From assembly GCF_014654675.1 (NCBI RefSeq), contig NZ_BNBC01000018.1, positions 1 through 41,298 on the forward strand: a DNA stretch of 41,298 nucleotides, in the 5' to 3' direction. The position numbers and the translations under genes are program-made. How positions within the stretch are numbered: position 1 is the first letter of the stretch; every line of letters begins with the position of its first letter. This stretch comes from Streptomyces spiralis. Its GTDB lineage: Bacteria > Actinomycetota > Actinomycetes > Streptomycetales > Streptomycetaceae. The notes beneath the pieces were generated by a model. It had not been told where the DNA came from, searched no databases, and saw only the letters and a program-made list of their open reading frames with translations. Below are positions 17,315 through 24,112 of the stretch, in pieces.

Positions 17315-18259
17315 GTGACCACCTGGACCGACCACACCGCCGACCGACCCATCTCGCTCACCGCACCGAGCGGCATCGACCGGGCCGCCCACCACCGGCT
17401 CGACGAGGCCTGGCTCGCCGCGGCATGGAGCCACCCCACCACCCGCTGCTTCGTGGTCTCCGGCGGCCAGGTGCTCATCGACGAGACGCCCGACGGCCGT
17501 ACCGAACTCGTCATGACCCCGTCCTTCGAAGCCCCCCTCACCGAGGCACACCGCTACTTCCTCGGCACCGACGAGGAGGGCGTGAGCTACTTCGCGCTCC
17601 AGAAGGACTCCCTGCCCGGCCGCATGGACCAGTCCGCCCGTCCGGCGGGCCTGCGCGAGGCCGGACTGCTGCTTCCGCCCCGCGACGCGGGCCTGATGGT
17701 GCACGCGGTGGCCCTGGAGAACTGGCAGCGACTGCACCGCTTCTGCTCCCGCTGCGGCGAGCGCACCGTGATCGCCGCAGCCGGCCACATCCGCCGCTGC
17801 CCCGCCTGCGGCGCCGAGCACTACCCGCGCACCGACCCGGCGGTGATCATGGCCGTCACCGACGACGAGGACCGCATCCTCCTCGGCCGCCAGGTGCACT
17901 GGCCCGAGGGCCGCTTCTCCACGCTCGCGGGTTTCGTCGAGCCCGGCGAGTCCATCGAGCAGTCGGTGCGCCGCGAGGTCCACGAGGAGGTCGGCATCGC
18001 CGTCGGCCAGGTCGAGTACGTCGCCAGCCAGCCCTGGCCGTTCCCCTCCAGCCTCATGCTGGGCTTCATGGCCCGTGCCACCTCCATCGAGATCAACGTC
18101 GACGGTGACGAGATCCACGAGGCCCGCTGGTTCTCCCGCGAGGAGCTGACCGCCGCCTTCGACTCCGGCGAGGTCCTGCCCCCGTACGGCATCTCCATCG
18201 CCGCCCGGCTGATCGAACTCTGGTACGGCAAGCCCCTGCCCACCAGGAGCGTCGTCTGA
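17315..18259 (+). CDS. nudC: NudC, NAD(H) diphosphatase / RNA deNADding enzyme
   Basis: NUDIX enzyme that hydrolyses NAD(H) to NMN(H) and AMP, and in other bacteria removes NAD caps from RNA; 314 residues. It has the N-terminal domain of the family, then a zinc ribbon (FCSRCG...RCPACG), the NUDIX box GFVEPGESIEQSVRREVHEE, and the SQPWPFP signature that marks NADH pyrophosphatases. The GTG at 17315 is preferred; a TTG at 17303 would add 4 residues but leaves no room for a ribosome site. It follows the M20 gene after a 154-bp gap and is closed by a strong convergent terminator against mycoredoxin. The position between adnAB and mycoredoxin-uvrD2 matches Mycobacterium. Confidence 0.93.
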   Translation: MTTWTDHTADRPISLTAPSGIDRAAHHRLDEAWLAAAWSHPTTRCFVVSGGQVLIDETPDGRTELVMTPSFEAPLTEAHRYFLGTDEEGVSYFALQKDSLPGRMDQSARPAGLREAGLLLPPRDAGLMVHAVALENWQRLHRFCSRCGERTVIAAAGHIRRCPACGAEHYPRTDPAVIMAVTDDEDRILLGRQVHWPEGRFSTLAGFVEPGESIEQSVRREVHEEVGIAVGQVEYVASQPWPFPSSLMLGFMARATSIEINVDGDEIHEARWFSREELTAAFDSGEVLPPYGISIAARLIELWYGKPLPTRSVV

Positions 18260-18271
18260 GGGACCACGACG

Positions 18272-18304
18272 AAGGCGGCCCCCGAGAATCTCGGGGGCCG
18301 CCTT
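18272..18304. terminator. Bidirectional terminator between nudC and mycoredoxin
   Basis: AAGGCGGCCCCCGAGA pairs perfectly with TCTCGGGGGCCGCCTT (16 bp with a minimal loop; the innermost pairs must open). It lies between two convergent genes and is flanked by A/T at both ends, so it should stop transcription from both sides. Confidence 0.8.
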
Positions 18305-18328
18305 GTCACCTGGTCCGGGGCGCCGGAC

Positions 18329-18571
18329 TCAGACGCCGATCTTCTGCTTCACCTGCGCCAGGGACGGGTTCGTCAGCGTCGATCCGTCGGCGAAGAGCAC
18401 GGTCGGGACCGTCTGGTTGCCGCCGTTAGCCTTCTCGACGAAGGCCGCGGACTCCGGGTCCTGCTCGATGTTGATCTCGGTGTACCCAATGCCCTCGCGG
18501 TCCAGCTGGCTCTTCAGCCGGCGGCAGTAGCCGCACCACGTGGTGCTGTACATCGTCACAGTGCCCGGCAT
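18329..18571 (-). CDS. mrx1: Mycoredoxin (glutaredoxin-like, CGYC)
   Basis: 80-residue cytoplasmic thiol-disulfide oxidoreductase of the glutaredoxin fold that reduces mycothiol mixed disulfides on proteins. The redox motif TTWCGYC (Cys13 and Cys16) is the mycoredoxin signature. The cis-proline motif TVPTVLF and the C-terminal helix complete the fold. The ATG at 18571 follows an ideal AAGGAG with 8-nt spacing. A sigma-R motif (GGAAT, 18 nt, GTT) lies 47-72 nt upstream, fitting induction by disulfide stress. It is divergent from uvrD2, as in mycobacteria, where mycoredoxin also sits between nudC and uvrD2. Confidence 0.93.
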   Translation of the reverse strand: MPGTVTMYSTTWCGYCRRLKSQLDREGIGYTEINIEQDPESAAFVEKANGGNQTVPTVLFADGSTLTNPSLAQVKQKIGV

Positions 18572-18617
18572 GTCTCGCGCTCCTTCGGCGGTCGGGACGT
18601 CATGGTCGCAGAGAGGG

Positions 18618-18643
18618 AACGTACGGCACGGGCACGGCATTCC
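18618..18643 (-). promoter_or_regulatory. Sigma-R (thiol-stress) promoter of mycoredoxin
   Basis: On the minus strand GGGAAT, 18 nt, GTT matches the Streptomyces sigma-R consensus GGAAT-N18-GTT exactly. Predicted transcription start is about 40 nt upstream of the ATG at 18571. Confidence 0.8.
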
Positions 18644-18707
18644 CACCGGGGGTATGGGGCCCGGCCGCGTGACGCCAGTCGCATTGGTACGACCGGAAGG
18701 GCCCACC

Positions 18708-18716
18708 TGTGGACAA
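18708..18716 (-). promoter_or_regulatory. DnaA-box 9-mer TTGTCCACA
   Basis: Plus strand TGTGGACAA equals TTGTCCACA on the minus strand, the GC-adapted DnaA box preferred at Streptomyces origins. It lies in the divergent mycoredoxin-uvrD2 promoter region, 40 nt before the uvrD2 start. Confidence 0.45.
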
Positions 18717-18755
18717 CGGGCTCACCCGTCTCCCACGACCTGGCAGCATGGCCAT

Positions 18756-20969
18756 GTGACAGCAGCAACGCACTCCACCCTCTTCCCGCACGTACCGGAC
18801 TCTGCCGACGCGGTGCTCGAAGGGCTCGACCCCGAGCAGCGCGAGGTCGCCACCGCGCTGCACGGTCCGGTGTGCGTGCTGGCCGGCGCCGGCACGGGCA
18901 AGACCCGCGCGATCACCCACCGCATCGCGTACGGGGTGCGGGCCGGGATCCTCCAGCCCTCCAGCGTGCTCGCCGTCACCTTCACCAACCGCGCCGCCGG
19001 CGAGATGCGGGGCCGGCTGCGTCAGCTCGGCGCACACGGTGTCCAGGCCCGCACCTTCCACTCGGCCGCCCTGCGCCAGTTGCAGTACTTCTGGCCGAAA
19101 GCCGTCGGTGGCGGCATGCCCCGGCTCGTGGACCGCAAGATCCAGCTCGTCGCGGACGCGGCTGCCGCCTGCCGTGTCCGCCTGGACCGGGGCGAGCTGC
19201 GGGACGTCTCGGCGGAGATCGAATGGTCCAAGGTCACCCAGACCGTCCCGGCCGACTACGCCCTCGCAGCCGCGAAGGCCGGCCGCGAGGCCCCCCGCGA
19301 CCCGGCCGAGATCGCCCAGCTCTACTCCGTCTACGAGGACCTCAAGCGGGACCGCTCGCTCATCGACTTCGAGGACGTCCTGCTGCTGACCGTCGCCATC
19401 CTGCAGGACCGGCGCGACATCGCAGAACAGGTCCGCGCGCAGTACCAGCACTTCGTCGTGGACGAGTACCAGGACGTCAGCCCGCTGCAGCAGCGCCTGC
19501 TGGAGCTGTGGCTGGGCGACCGGGACAGCCTGTGCGTCGTGGGCGACGCCAGCCAGACCATCTACTCGTTCACTGGCGCAACCCCCGACCACCTTCTCGA
19601 CTTCCGTGTCCGCCACCCCGGCGCCACCGTGGTCAAGCTGGTCCGCGACTACCGCTCCACTCCGCAGGTGGTCCACCTGGCCAACGGACTGCTCGCCCAG
19701 GCCCGCGGCCGTGCCGCCGACCACCGGCTGGAACTGGTCTCCCAGCGGGCCGCCGGACCGGAGCCCGAATTCGCCGAGTACACCGACGAGCCCGCCGAAG
19801 CGGAGGGCGCGGCCCGCCGCATCCGGGACCTCGTCGCCTCCGGGGTCCCGGCGAGCGAGATCGCGGTCCTGTTCCGGACGAACTCCCAGTCCGAGACCTA
19901 TGAGCAGGCCCTCGCCGACGTCGGCGTGCCCTATCAGCTGCGGGGCGCCGAGCGCTTCTTCGACCGCCCCGAGGTGCGCAAGGCCGGTGTCGCCCTGCGC
20001 GGCGCCGCCCGTTTCGGGTCCAACGACTCCCTGCTCGACGAGGCCGTGGACCTGCCGTCGCAGGTGCGTGCCGTCCTCTCCGGCGAGGGCTGGACCCCGC
20101 AGCCCCCGGCCGGTTCGGGCGCCGTCAGGGAGCGCTGGGAGTCGCTGGCCGCCCTGGTGAACCTGGCGCAGGACTTCGCCGCCGCCCACCCTGGCGCCAC
20201 CCTCGCCGATCTCGTCGCCGAACTCGACGAGCGGGCGAACGCCCAGCACGCTCCCACCGTGCAGGGCGTCACCCTGGCCTCCCTGCACTCCGCCAAGGGG
20301 CTGGAGTGGGACGTCGTCTTCCTCGTCGGCGTCTCCGAGGGAATGGTCCCGATCAGCTACGCCAGAACCGACGAGCAGGTCGAGGAGGAGCGGCGCCTGC
20401 TCTACGTCGGCGTCACCCGCGCCCGCGAGCGGCTGCACGTCTCCTGGTCGCTGTGCCGCTCGCCCGGCGGCCGTCCCAACCGCCGCCCCAGCCGCTTCCT
20501 CGACGGACTGCGTCCCGGGTCCGCCGCCGCGGCCGGCCGTGCCACGATCGGCGCAACCGGCGGCATCGAGCGCGGAGTCGCGGTGTCCGGGAGGACCGCG
20601 GGGGCGCCGGAGGCGGTGCCGCGGCGCGTCCAGCGGTCCCCGGCCCGGTGCCGAGTCTGCGGCCGCACGCTGACCGACGCCGGCGAGATGAAGCTGATGC
20701 GCTGCGACGACTGCCCCTCCGACATGGACGAGGGCCTCTACGAGCGGCTGCGCGAGTGGCGGGCGGAACAGGCGCGGCGCACCGGGCAGCCCGCGTTCTG
20801 CGTCTTCACCGACAGAACCCTGATGGCGATCGCGGAGGCGGTCCCGGACGACGAGCGGGAGCTCGCGCGCATCCCCGGGGTCGGCATGCGCAAGCTGCGC
20901 CGTCACGGGGCCGATGTTCTCGCCATCTGCGCAGGCCAGCCGTGTGCGACCGAAGAGGCTGAGGACTGA
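18756..20969 (+). CDS. uvrD2: UvrD2, superfamily 1 DNA helicase with Cys4 and HRDC domains
   Basis: ATP-dependent 3'-5' DNA helicase, 737 residues. Motor motifs: Walker A LAGAGTGKTR (about 42-51), VVDEYQDVS (about 233), GDASQTIYSFTGA, SLHSAKGLEWD (about 507) and YVGVTRARERL. After the motor comes a tetracysteine module (CRVCG near 631, CDDC near 649), then an HRDC domain (about 663-730, with LARIPGVGMRKLRRHG). This domain order is the hallmark of actinobacterial UvrD2, where the cysteines are needed for helicase activity. The GTG at 18756 is 6 nt after a -10-like CAGCAT, so it may be leaderless. Mycoredoxin is divergent and wblC downstream, the same order as in Mycobacterium. Confidence 0.93.
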   Translation: MTAATHSTLFPHVPDSADAVLEGLDPEQREVATALHGPVCVLAGAGTGKTRAITHRIAYGVRAGILQPSSVLAVTFTNRAAGEMRGRLRQLGAHGVQARTFHSAALRQLQYFWPKAVGGGMPRLVDRKIQLVADAAAACRVRLDRGELRDVSAEIEWSKVTQTVPADYALAAAKAGREAPRDPAEIAQLYSVYEDLKRDRSLIDFEDVLLLTVAILQDRRDIAEQVRAQYQHFVVDEYQDVSPLQQRLLELWLGDRDSLCVVGDASQTIYSFTGATPDHLLDFRVRHPGATVVKLVRDYRSTPQVVHLANGLLAQARGRAADHRLELVSQRAAGPEPEFAEYTDEPAEAEGAARRIRDLVASGVPASEIAVLFRTNSQSETYEQALADVGVPYQLRGAERFFDRPEVRKAGVALRGAARFGSNDSLLDEAVDLPSQVRAVLSGEGWTPQPPAGSGAVRERWESLAALVNLAQDFAAAHPGATLADLVAELDERANAQHAPTVQGVTLASLHSAKGLEWDVVFLVGVSEGMVPISYARTDEQVEEERRLLYVGVTRARERLHVSWSLCRSPGGRPNRRPSRFLDGLRPGSAAAAGRATIGATGGIERGVAVSGRTAGAPEAVPRRVQRSPARCRVCGRTLTDAGEMKLMRCDDCPSDMDEGLYERLREWRAEQARRTGQPAFCVFTDRTLMAIAEAVPDDERELARIPGVGMRKLRRHGADVLAICAGQPCATEEAED

Positions 20970-20982
20970 TACGAACTCGTCG

Positions 20983-21022
20983 AAAAAATAGTTTGCGCAC
21001 GCCCCGTCAATCCCCATAGGTT
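20983..21022 (+). promoter_or_regulatory. wblC promoter with AT-rich activator element
   Basis: AAAAAATA (20983-20990) stands 2 nt before the -35 TTGCGC (20993-20998), then 18 nt, then -10 TAGGTT (21017-21022). WhiB7/WblC proteins bind A/T-rich DNA just upstream of the -35 through their AT-hook and act with the housekeeping sigma factor, so this is a good autoregulated promoter. Expected start is near 21030. Confidence 0.7.
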
Positions 21023-21131
21023 CTTGGTCACGGGAACAGCGGTCTTCCTGAGGCCCTGATTCCGTGTTGTACTTGCACATCCGAACGGACTGGCACCCCA
21101 GTCCCCTAGACGCCGAGAGGAGGCGAGTCCA

Positions 21132-21452
21132 GTGATCAGCATCAAGAGCAGCTTCTTCAGCACCGCCAAAATGACCGATCGCTCGGTCGCCTCCCTGTGC
21201 ATGCTCGGCGTCTCGGACCAGGGCACCGGTCTGTCCGGCATTCGTGCCGTGCGTCCGGCCTCCCCTGTGTCTCTCGCGGGTCTTCCCATCCGTGAGCGCA
21301 ATGAGCGACCGACCAAGGCACTGGAAGCAGTAGCGGCACAGGCGCAGGCCTATGCCTTTACGGCGGCCGGTGCCGGAGTCCGGAAGCAGACGACGCAGCA
21401 CCACCTGATGTGGGCCTTCCGTGGGCCGAAACCCTGGAGTGATCCAGCCTGA
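21132..21452 (+). CDS. Leader reading frame (uORF) of wblC, 106 codons
   Basis: GTG at 21132 follows GGAGG with an ideal 8-nt gap. The frame runs 106 codons and ends inside the attenuator region with MWAFRGPKPWSDPA. No protein family is recognised and composition is unremarkable (Ala, Arg, Ser, Gln). Two roles are possible: a small protein, or a regulatory uORF where ribosome stalling near the 3' end decides whether the downstream terminator forms. An internal in-frame ATG at 21408 would give just the 14-residue peptide, but I see no good ribosome site for it. Its stop codon (21450-21452) lies inside a perfect hairpin, which favours the regulatory reading. Confidence 0.55.
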   Translation: MISIKSSFFSTAKMTDRSVASLCMLGVSDQGTGLSGIRAVRPASPVSLAGLPIRERNERPTKALEAVAAQAQAYAFTAAGAGVRKQTTQHHLMWAFRGPKPWSDPA

Positions 21453-21465
21453 TCGCCGATCAGGC
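21447..21465 (+). promoter_or_regulatory. Hairpin covering the uORF stop codon
   Basis: GCCTGATC, loop GCC, GATCAGGC: a perfect 8-bp stem containing the uORF stop TGA. A terminating or stalled ribosome would melt it, so it is a natural sensor between the frame and the terminator that begins 11 nt later. Confidence 0.5.
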
Positions 21466-21475
21466 CGGCGCCTTC

Positions 21476-21518
21476 AGGGCCGCGGAACCCCACCCGGGAT
21501 CCGCGGCCCTTCTGTTTT
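21476..21518 (+). terminator. Intrinsic terminator (attenuator) in the wblC leader
   Basis: AGGGCCGCGGA pairs perfectly with TCCGCGGCCCT (11 bp, 13-nt loop) and is followed by TTCTGTTTT, one of the few T-tracts in the window. It stands 108 nt before the wblC start, so most transcripts should stop here in the absence of antibiotic. Confidence 0.8.
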
Positions 21519-21626
21519 CCCCGAACGGGGACGGCGGACCGAAGGGGCCTCGGGACAAGAAAAGAACCCGGTACCCAGCCGACACCCGGCCGACCGGCCG
21601 GACCGACCAGACGAGGAAGACGAACC

Positions 21627-21995
21627 GTGCAACTCGAAGCGCACGCCCCGTCCGTACCGCCTTCCGACACGATCCCCAAGCCCGGTCTCACGGAGGACCC
21701 CACCTTGATCCCGCTCACCGCGCTCACCGCGCTCGACGACGCCATCGAGAACCTCGGCGTACCCGTCCCGTGCCGCTCCTACGACCCGGAGGTCTTCTTC
21801 GCCGAGTCGCCGGCGGACGTGGAGTACGCCAAGTCCCTCTGCCGTACCTGCCCGCTGATGGAGGCCTGCCTCGCCGGCGCCAAGGAGCGGCGTGAGCCCT
21901 GGGGCGTCTGGGGTGGCGAGCTGTTCGTCCAGGGTGTTGTCGTCGCCCGGAAGCGGCCGCGTGGCCGCCCGCGCAAGAACCCGGTCACCGCATGA
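21627..21995 (+). CDS. wblC: WblC/WhiB7, WhiB-family antibiotic-response activator
   Basis: 122-residue Fe-S transcription factor that turns on intrinsic resistance genes when ribosomes are inhibited. Cys49, Cys72, Cys75 and Cys81 (C-x22-C-x2-C-x5-C) hold the 4Fe-4S cluster. GVWGG (93-97) is the sigma-factor contact turn. RGRPRKN (112-118) is the C-terminal AT-hook that separates WhiB7/WblC from other WhiB proteins. The GTG at 21627 follows AGGAAG. Control is by its own AT-rich promoter and by the leader attenuator. It overlaps the next gene by 4 nt (ATGA). The order uvrD2-whiB7-ABC1 kinase is shared with Mycobacterium. Confidence 0.95.
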   Translation: MQLEAHAPSVPPSDTIPKPGLTEDPTLIPLTALTALDDAIENLGVPVPCRSYDPEVFFAESPADVEYAKSLCRTCPLMEACLAGAKERREPWGVWGGELFVQGVVVARKRPRGRPRKNPVTA

Positions 21996-22315
21996 ACACC
22001 GCAGGAACGATCGACCGCCCCCTCACGCACGACCCCCAGAAGCAGGCCCCGATGAAGCCGTCCACCAGCGAGCCCGCAGGCTCCGCGACCGAAGACGTCA
22101 CCACCACCGGCGCGAACGACTCGCGTCAGAACAGGACCCGAGAGATGCAACTCATCCCCGAAGCCATGGCTCGTGCGCATATGCACGAACGACTGCGGGA
22201 GGCGGAGCAGGAACGCCAGGCCATGCGTCTGGTGGCTGCCCGCCGGATGCAGCGCCGCGCCGAGCGTGCCTCGCTGCGCGCCCGCCGTGCGCTCGCCATG
22301 GCGGTCATGCACTGA
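21992..22315 (+). CDS. Small basic hypothetical protein coupled to wblC
   Basis: 107-residue protein of unknown function. The start ATG overlaps the wblC stop (ATGA), so the two are translationally coupled and should be induced together. The N-terminal half is Thr/Ser/Pro-rich and probably disordered. The C-terminal half (about 50-107) is a continuous, strongly basic amphipathic helix rich in Arg, Ala, Met and Glu (AHMHERLREAEQERQAMRL and RRAERASLRARRALAM), suggestive of nucleic-acid or ribosome binding or of a coiled coil. No metal-binding motif is visible. Coupling implies a part in the antibiotic response; that is inference. Confidence 0.8.
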   Translation: MNTAGTIDRPLTHDPQKQAPMKPSTSEPAGSATEDVTTTGANDSRQNRTREMQLIPEAMARAHMHERLREAEQERQAMRLVAARRMQRRAERASLRARRALAMAVMH

Positions 22316-22364
22316 CCGCCCACACCGCCTGGCGGTGGCCTCCCGGCCGGGAGGTGAACTCTCC

Positions 22365-22404
22365 CGCGGGGGCAGGTCCGTTGAGATGCGGACCTGCCCC
22401 CGCG
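22365..22404 (+). terminator. Strong hairpin after the wblC unit
   Basis: CGCGGGGGCAGGTCCG and CGGACCTGCCCCCGCG form a perfect 16-bp stem with an 8-nt loop (TTGAGATG), 50 nt after the stop of the gene coupled to wblC. No T-tract follows, as is common in Streptomyces terminators. Confidence 0.7.
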
Positions 22405-22450
22405 GTGCGTTGCACGCGCCGTTCCAGGGCGGCGGAGGTATCGTCGCCGG

Positions 22451-22660
22451 GTGACGAGTCTTCCCGGAGAACCCGGCCGCGGCGGCCCCACCGCGCAGCG
22501 CCCGCCCGTGGTCTGCACGCGCTGCGCCACCCCGGCCGAGGACCTTCCCCCCACGTGGACCTGCTCCGTGGAGAACGGCGTCCGCTGCTACTTCTGCGAC
22601 GCCTGCTCCCGGGAGAACCTCCGTTCCATCGAGAGCCGGCTCGACTCGGCCTGGTGGTGA
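22451..22660 (+). CDS. Small zinc-ribbon-like hypothetical protein
   Basis: 69-residue protein with two CxxC pairs, VCTRCATP (about 22-25) and YFCDACSREN (about 49-52), spaced as in a small zinc ribbon, and the C-terminal sequence SIESRLDSAWW. The GTG at 22451 has GGAGG 12 nt upstream, slightly far. It lies downstream of the wblC-unit terminator and so is probably transcribed separately. It faces the ABC1 kinase gene 51 bp away. Function unknown; zinc binding is inferred from the cysteines. Confidence 0.75.
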   Translation: MTSLPGEPGRGGPTAQRPPVVCTRCATPAEDLPPTWTCSVENGVRCYFCDACSRENLRSIESRLDSAWW

Positions 22661-22711
22661 ACCCGCCGGACTCCCGGCTCGGCCCTCCTCGATCGTGCCT
22701 CCGCGCCTCGC

Positions 22712-24112
22712 TCAGGCCTCGACGGCGGACTCCTCGTCCTCGGAGTCCAGGACATCGTCGGAGTCCAGGACGTCCTCGGGCTCCAGGACGAAGCCCGGCA
22801 GCCACTCCTCCAGTTCCTCCCTCAGCCGCACCGTCGACCCCAGCTGACACAGCACCCCGATGGTGCTGAGCGTCACACGGTGTATCAACAGGTACGCCGG
22901 GGGCAGGTTGAGTCGCTTGCCCAGCTGGTAGGCGGGGGAGCGGGGGTCGGCGATGCGGGCCGCCTGGTTGCGCATCCAGCTCCGGGTGAAGGTGAACTCC
23001 TCCACCTGGGCCGGTTCGATGATCGGCAGCAGGTAGTCGAGGACCGCGTCCGGGTCGAGCTCGATCGACTCCTTCACGAAGCCTTCCTCGCAGAGGAGCT
23101 CGTAGACCGCCTCGGCCTGTCCGTCCAGGGTCATCCGCAGGGACTCCCCGATCGGCGTGGGCAGACCGCCGGGCAGCCGGTCGACGGTGCCGAAGTCCAG
23201 CACGCCCAGACGCCAGTCGTCCTCGCCCTCGGGCCCGCCGGGCAGCAGACGGAAGTTGCCCGGATGCGGATCGGCGTGCAGCAGACCGGTGCGGACCGGG
23301 CCGGAGAACAGGAAGCGGGCCAGCAGCTGGCCGGCCCGGTCGCGCTGCTCACGGGAGCCGTCCGCGATCACCTCCGACAGCGGGATGCCGTCGATCCACT
23401 CGGTGACGAGCACCTGGTCGCGCTGATGGATGACGGCCGGGACGACCACGTCGGGATCCCCCGCGAACTCCTCCGCGTGAGCCTGCTGGGCCTGCGCCTC
23501 CAGACCGTAGTCCAGCTCCTCGGAGACACGGTCCTTCAGCTCGGAGATCAGGGGCTTGATGTCCATGCCCGGGATCAGCGGCCCCAGCAGGCGCGCGAAC
23601 CGGCTCAGTTGCCCCAGATCGGACAGCAGGGCCTCGCCGGCGCCCGGGTACTGCACCTTGACCGCCACCTCCCGGCCGTCGTGCCACACCGCCCGGTGCA
23701 CCTGCCCGATCGAGGCCGCCGCGGACGGCTTGTCCTCGAACTCCTCGAACAGCTCACGCCAGTCCGCGCCGAGCCGCTCCTCCAGCACGGCGTGCACGGT
23801 GCGGGTCGGCATCGGCGGAGCGGCCTCCTGGAGCTTGGTCAGCGCCGCCCGGTAGGGGCCGGCGACCTCCTCGGGCAGCGCGGACTCGAAGACGGACAGC
23901 GCCTGCCCGAACTTCATCGCCCCGCCCTTGAGCTCGCCGAGCACCTTGAACAGCTGCTCGGCCGTGCGTTGCTGCAGCTCCCGGCCGACGAGCTCCGCGG
24001 ACTCACCGACGATCCGTTTGCCGAGTCCCCAGGTCGCCCTCCCGGCGAAGCCGAGCGGGAGCGCGGCGAGCTTGGCGGTCCGGGTGACCGCCTTCCGGGG
24101 AAGATCAGACAT
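22712..24112 (-). CDS. ABC1/AarF-family atypical kinase
   Basis: 466-residue member of the ABC1 (ADCK/UbiB) kinase-like family. Diagnostic features are all visible: the KxGQ motif in GAMKFGQALS (replacing the usual glycine-rich loop), the ATP-binding lysine in VAVKVQYPG, the catalytic-loop motif HADPHPGNFRLL, and metal-binding LDFGTVDRLP. The acidic C-terminus has short repeats (VLDSDDVLDSEDEE). The family is tied to isoprenoid quinone and lipid homeostasis in other organisms; its actinobacterial role is open. The ATG at 24112 follows GGAGG and overlaps the stop of the upstream ThiF-like gene by 8 nt, so the two are coupled. The homologue lies next to whiB7 in Mycobacterium as well. Confidence 0.9.
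   Translation of the reverse strand: MSDLPRKAVTRTAKLAALPLGFAGRATWGLGKRIVGESAELVGRELQQRTAEQLFKVLGELKGGAMKFGQALSVFESALPEEVAGPYRAALTKLQEAAPPMPTRTVHAVLEERLGADWRELFEEFEDKPSAAASIGQVHRAVWHDGREVAVKVQYPGAGEALLSDLGQLSRFARLLGPLIPGMDIKPLISELKDRVSEELDYGLEAQAQQAHAEEFAGDPDVVVPAVIHQRDQVLVTEWIDGIPLSEVIADGSREQRDRAGQLLARFLFSGPVRTGLLHADPHPGNFRLLPGGPEGEDDWRLGVLDFGTVDRLPGGLPTPIGESLRMTLDGQAEAVYELLCEEGFVKESIELDPDAVLDYLLPIIEPAQVEEFTFTRSWMRNQAARIADPRSPAYQLGKRLNLPPAYLLIHRVTLSTIGVLCQLGSTVRLREELEEWLPGFVLEPEDVLDSDDVLDSEDEESAVEA

Larger units (their letters stand above)
21030..21626 (+). ncRNA. Long 5' leader of wblC with attenuator
   Basis: The message is predicted to begin near 21030 and run about 600 nt before the wblC start. 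It contains a reading frame with a strong ribosome site (21132-21452), a CTGGA/TCCAG hairpin (21434-21447), a perfect 8-bp hairpin over the frame's stop codon (21447-21465), and an intrinsic terminator (21476-21518). CCCTG at 21432-21436 can pair with CAGGG at 21475-21479, which would consume part of the terminator stem and could act as an anti-terminator. Ribosome-controlled attenuation of whiB7/wblC leaders is established in actinobacteria; the exact switch drawn here is inference. Confidence 0.7.
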
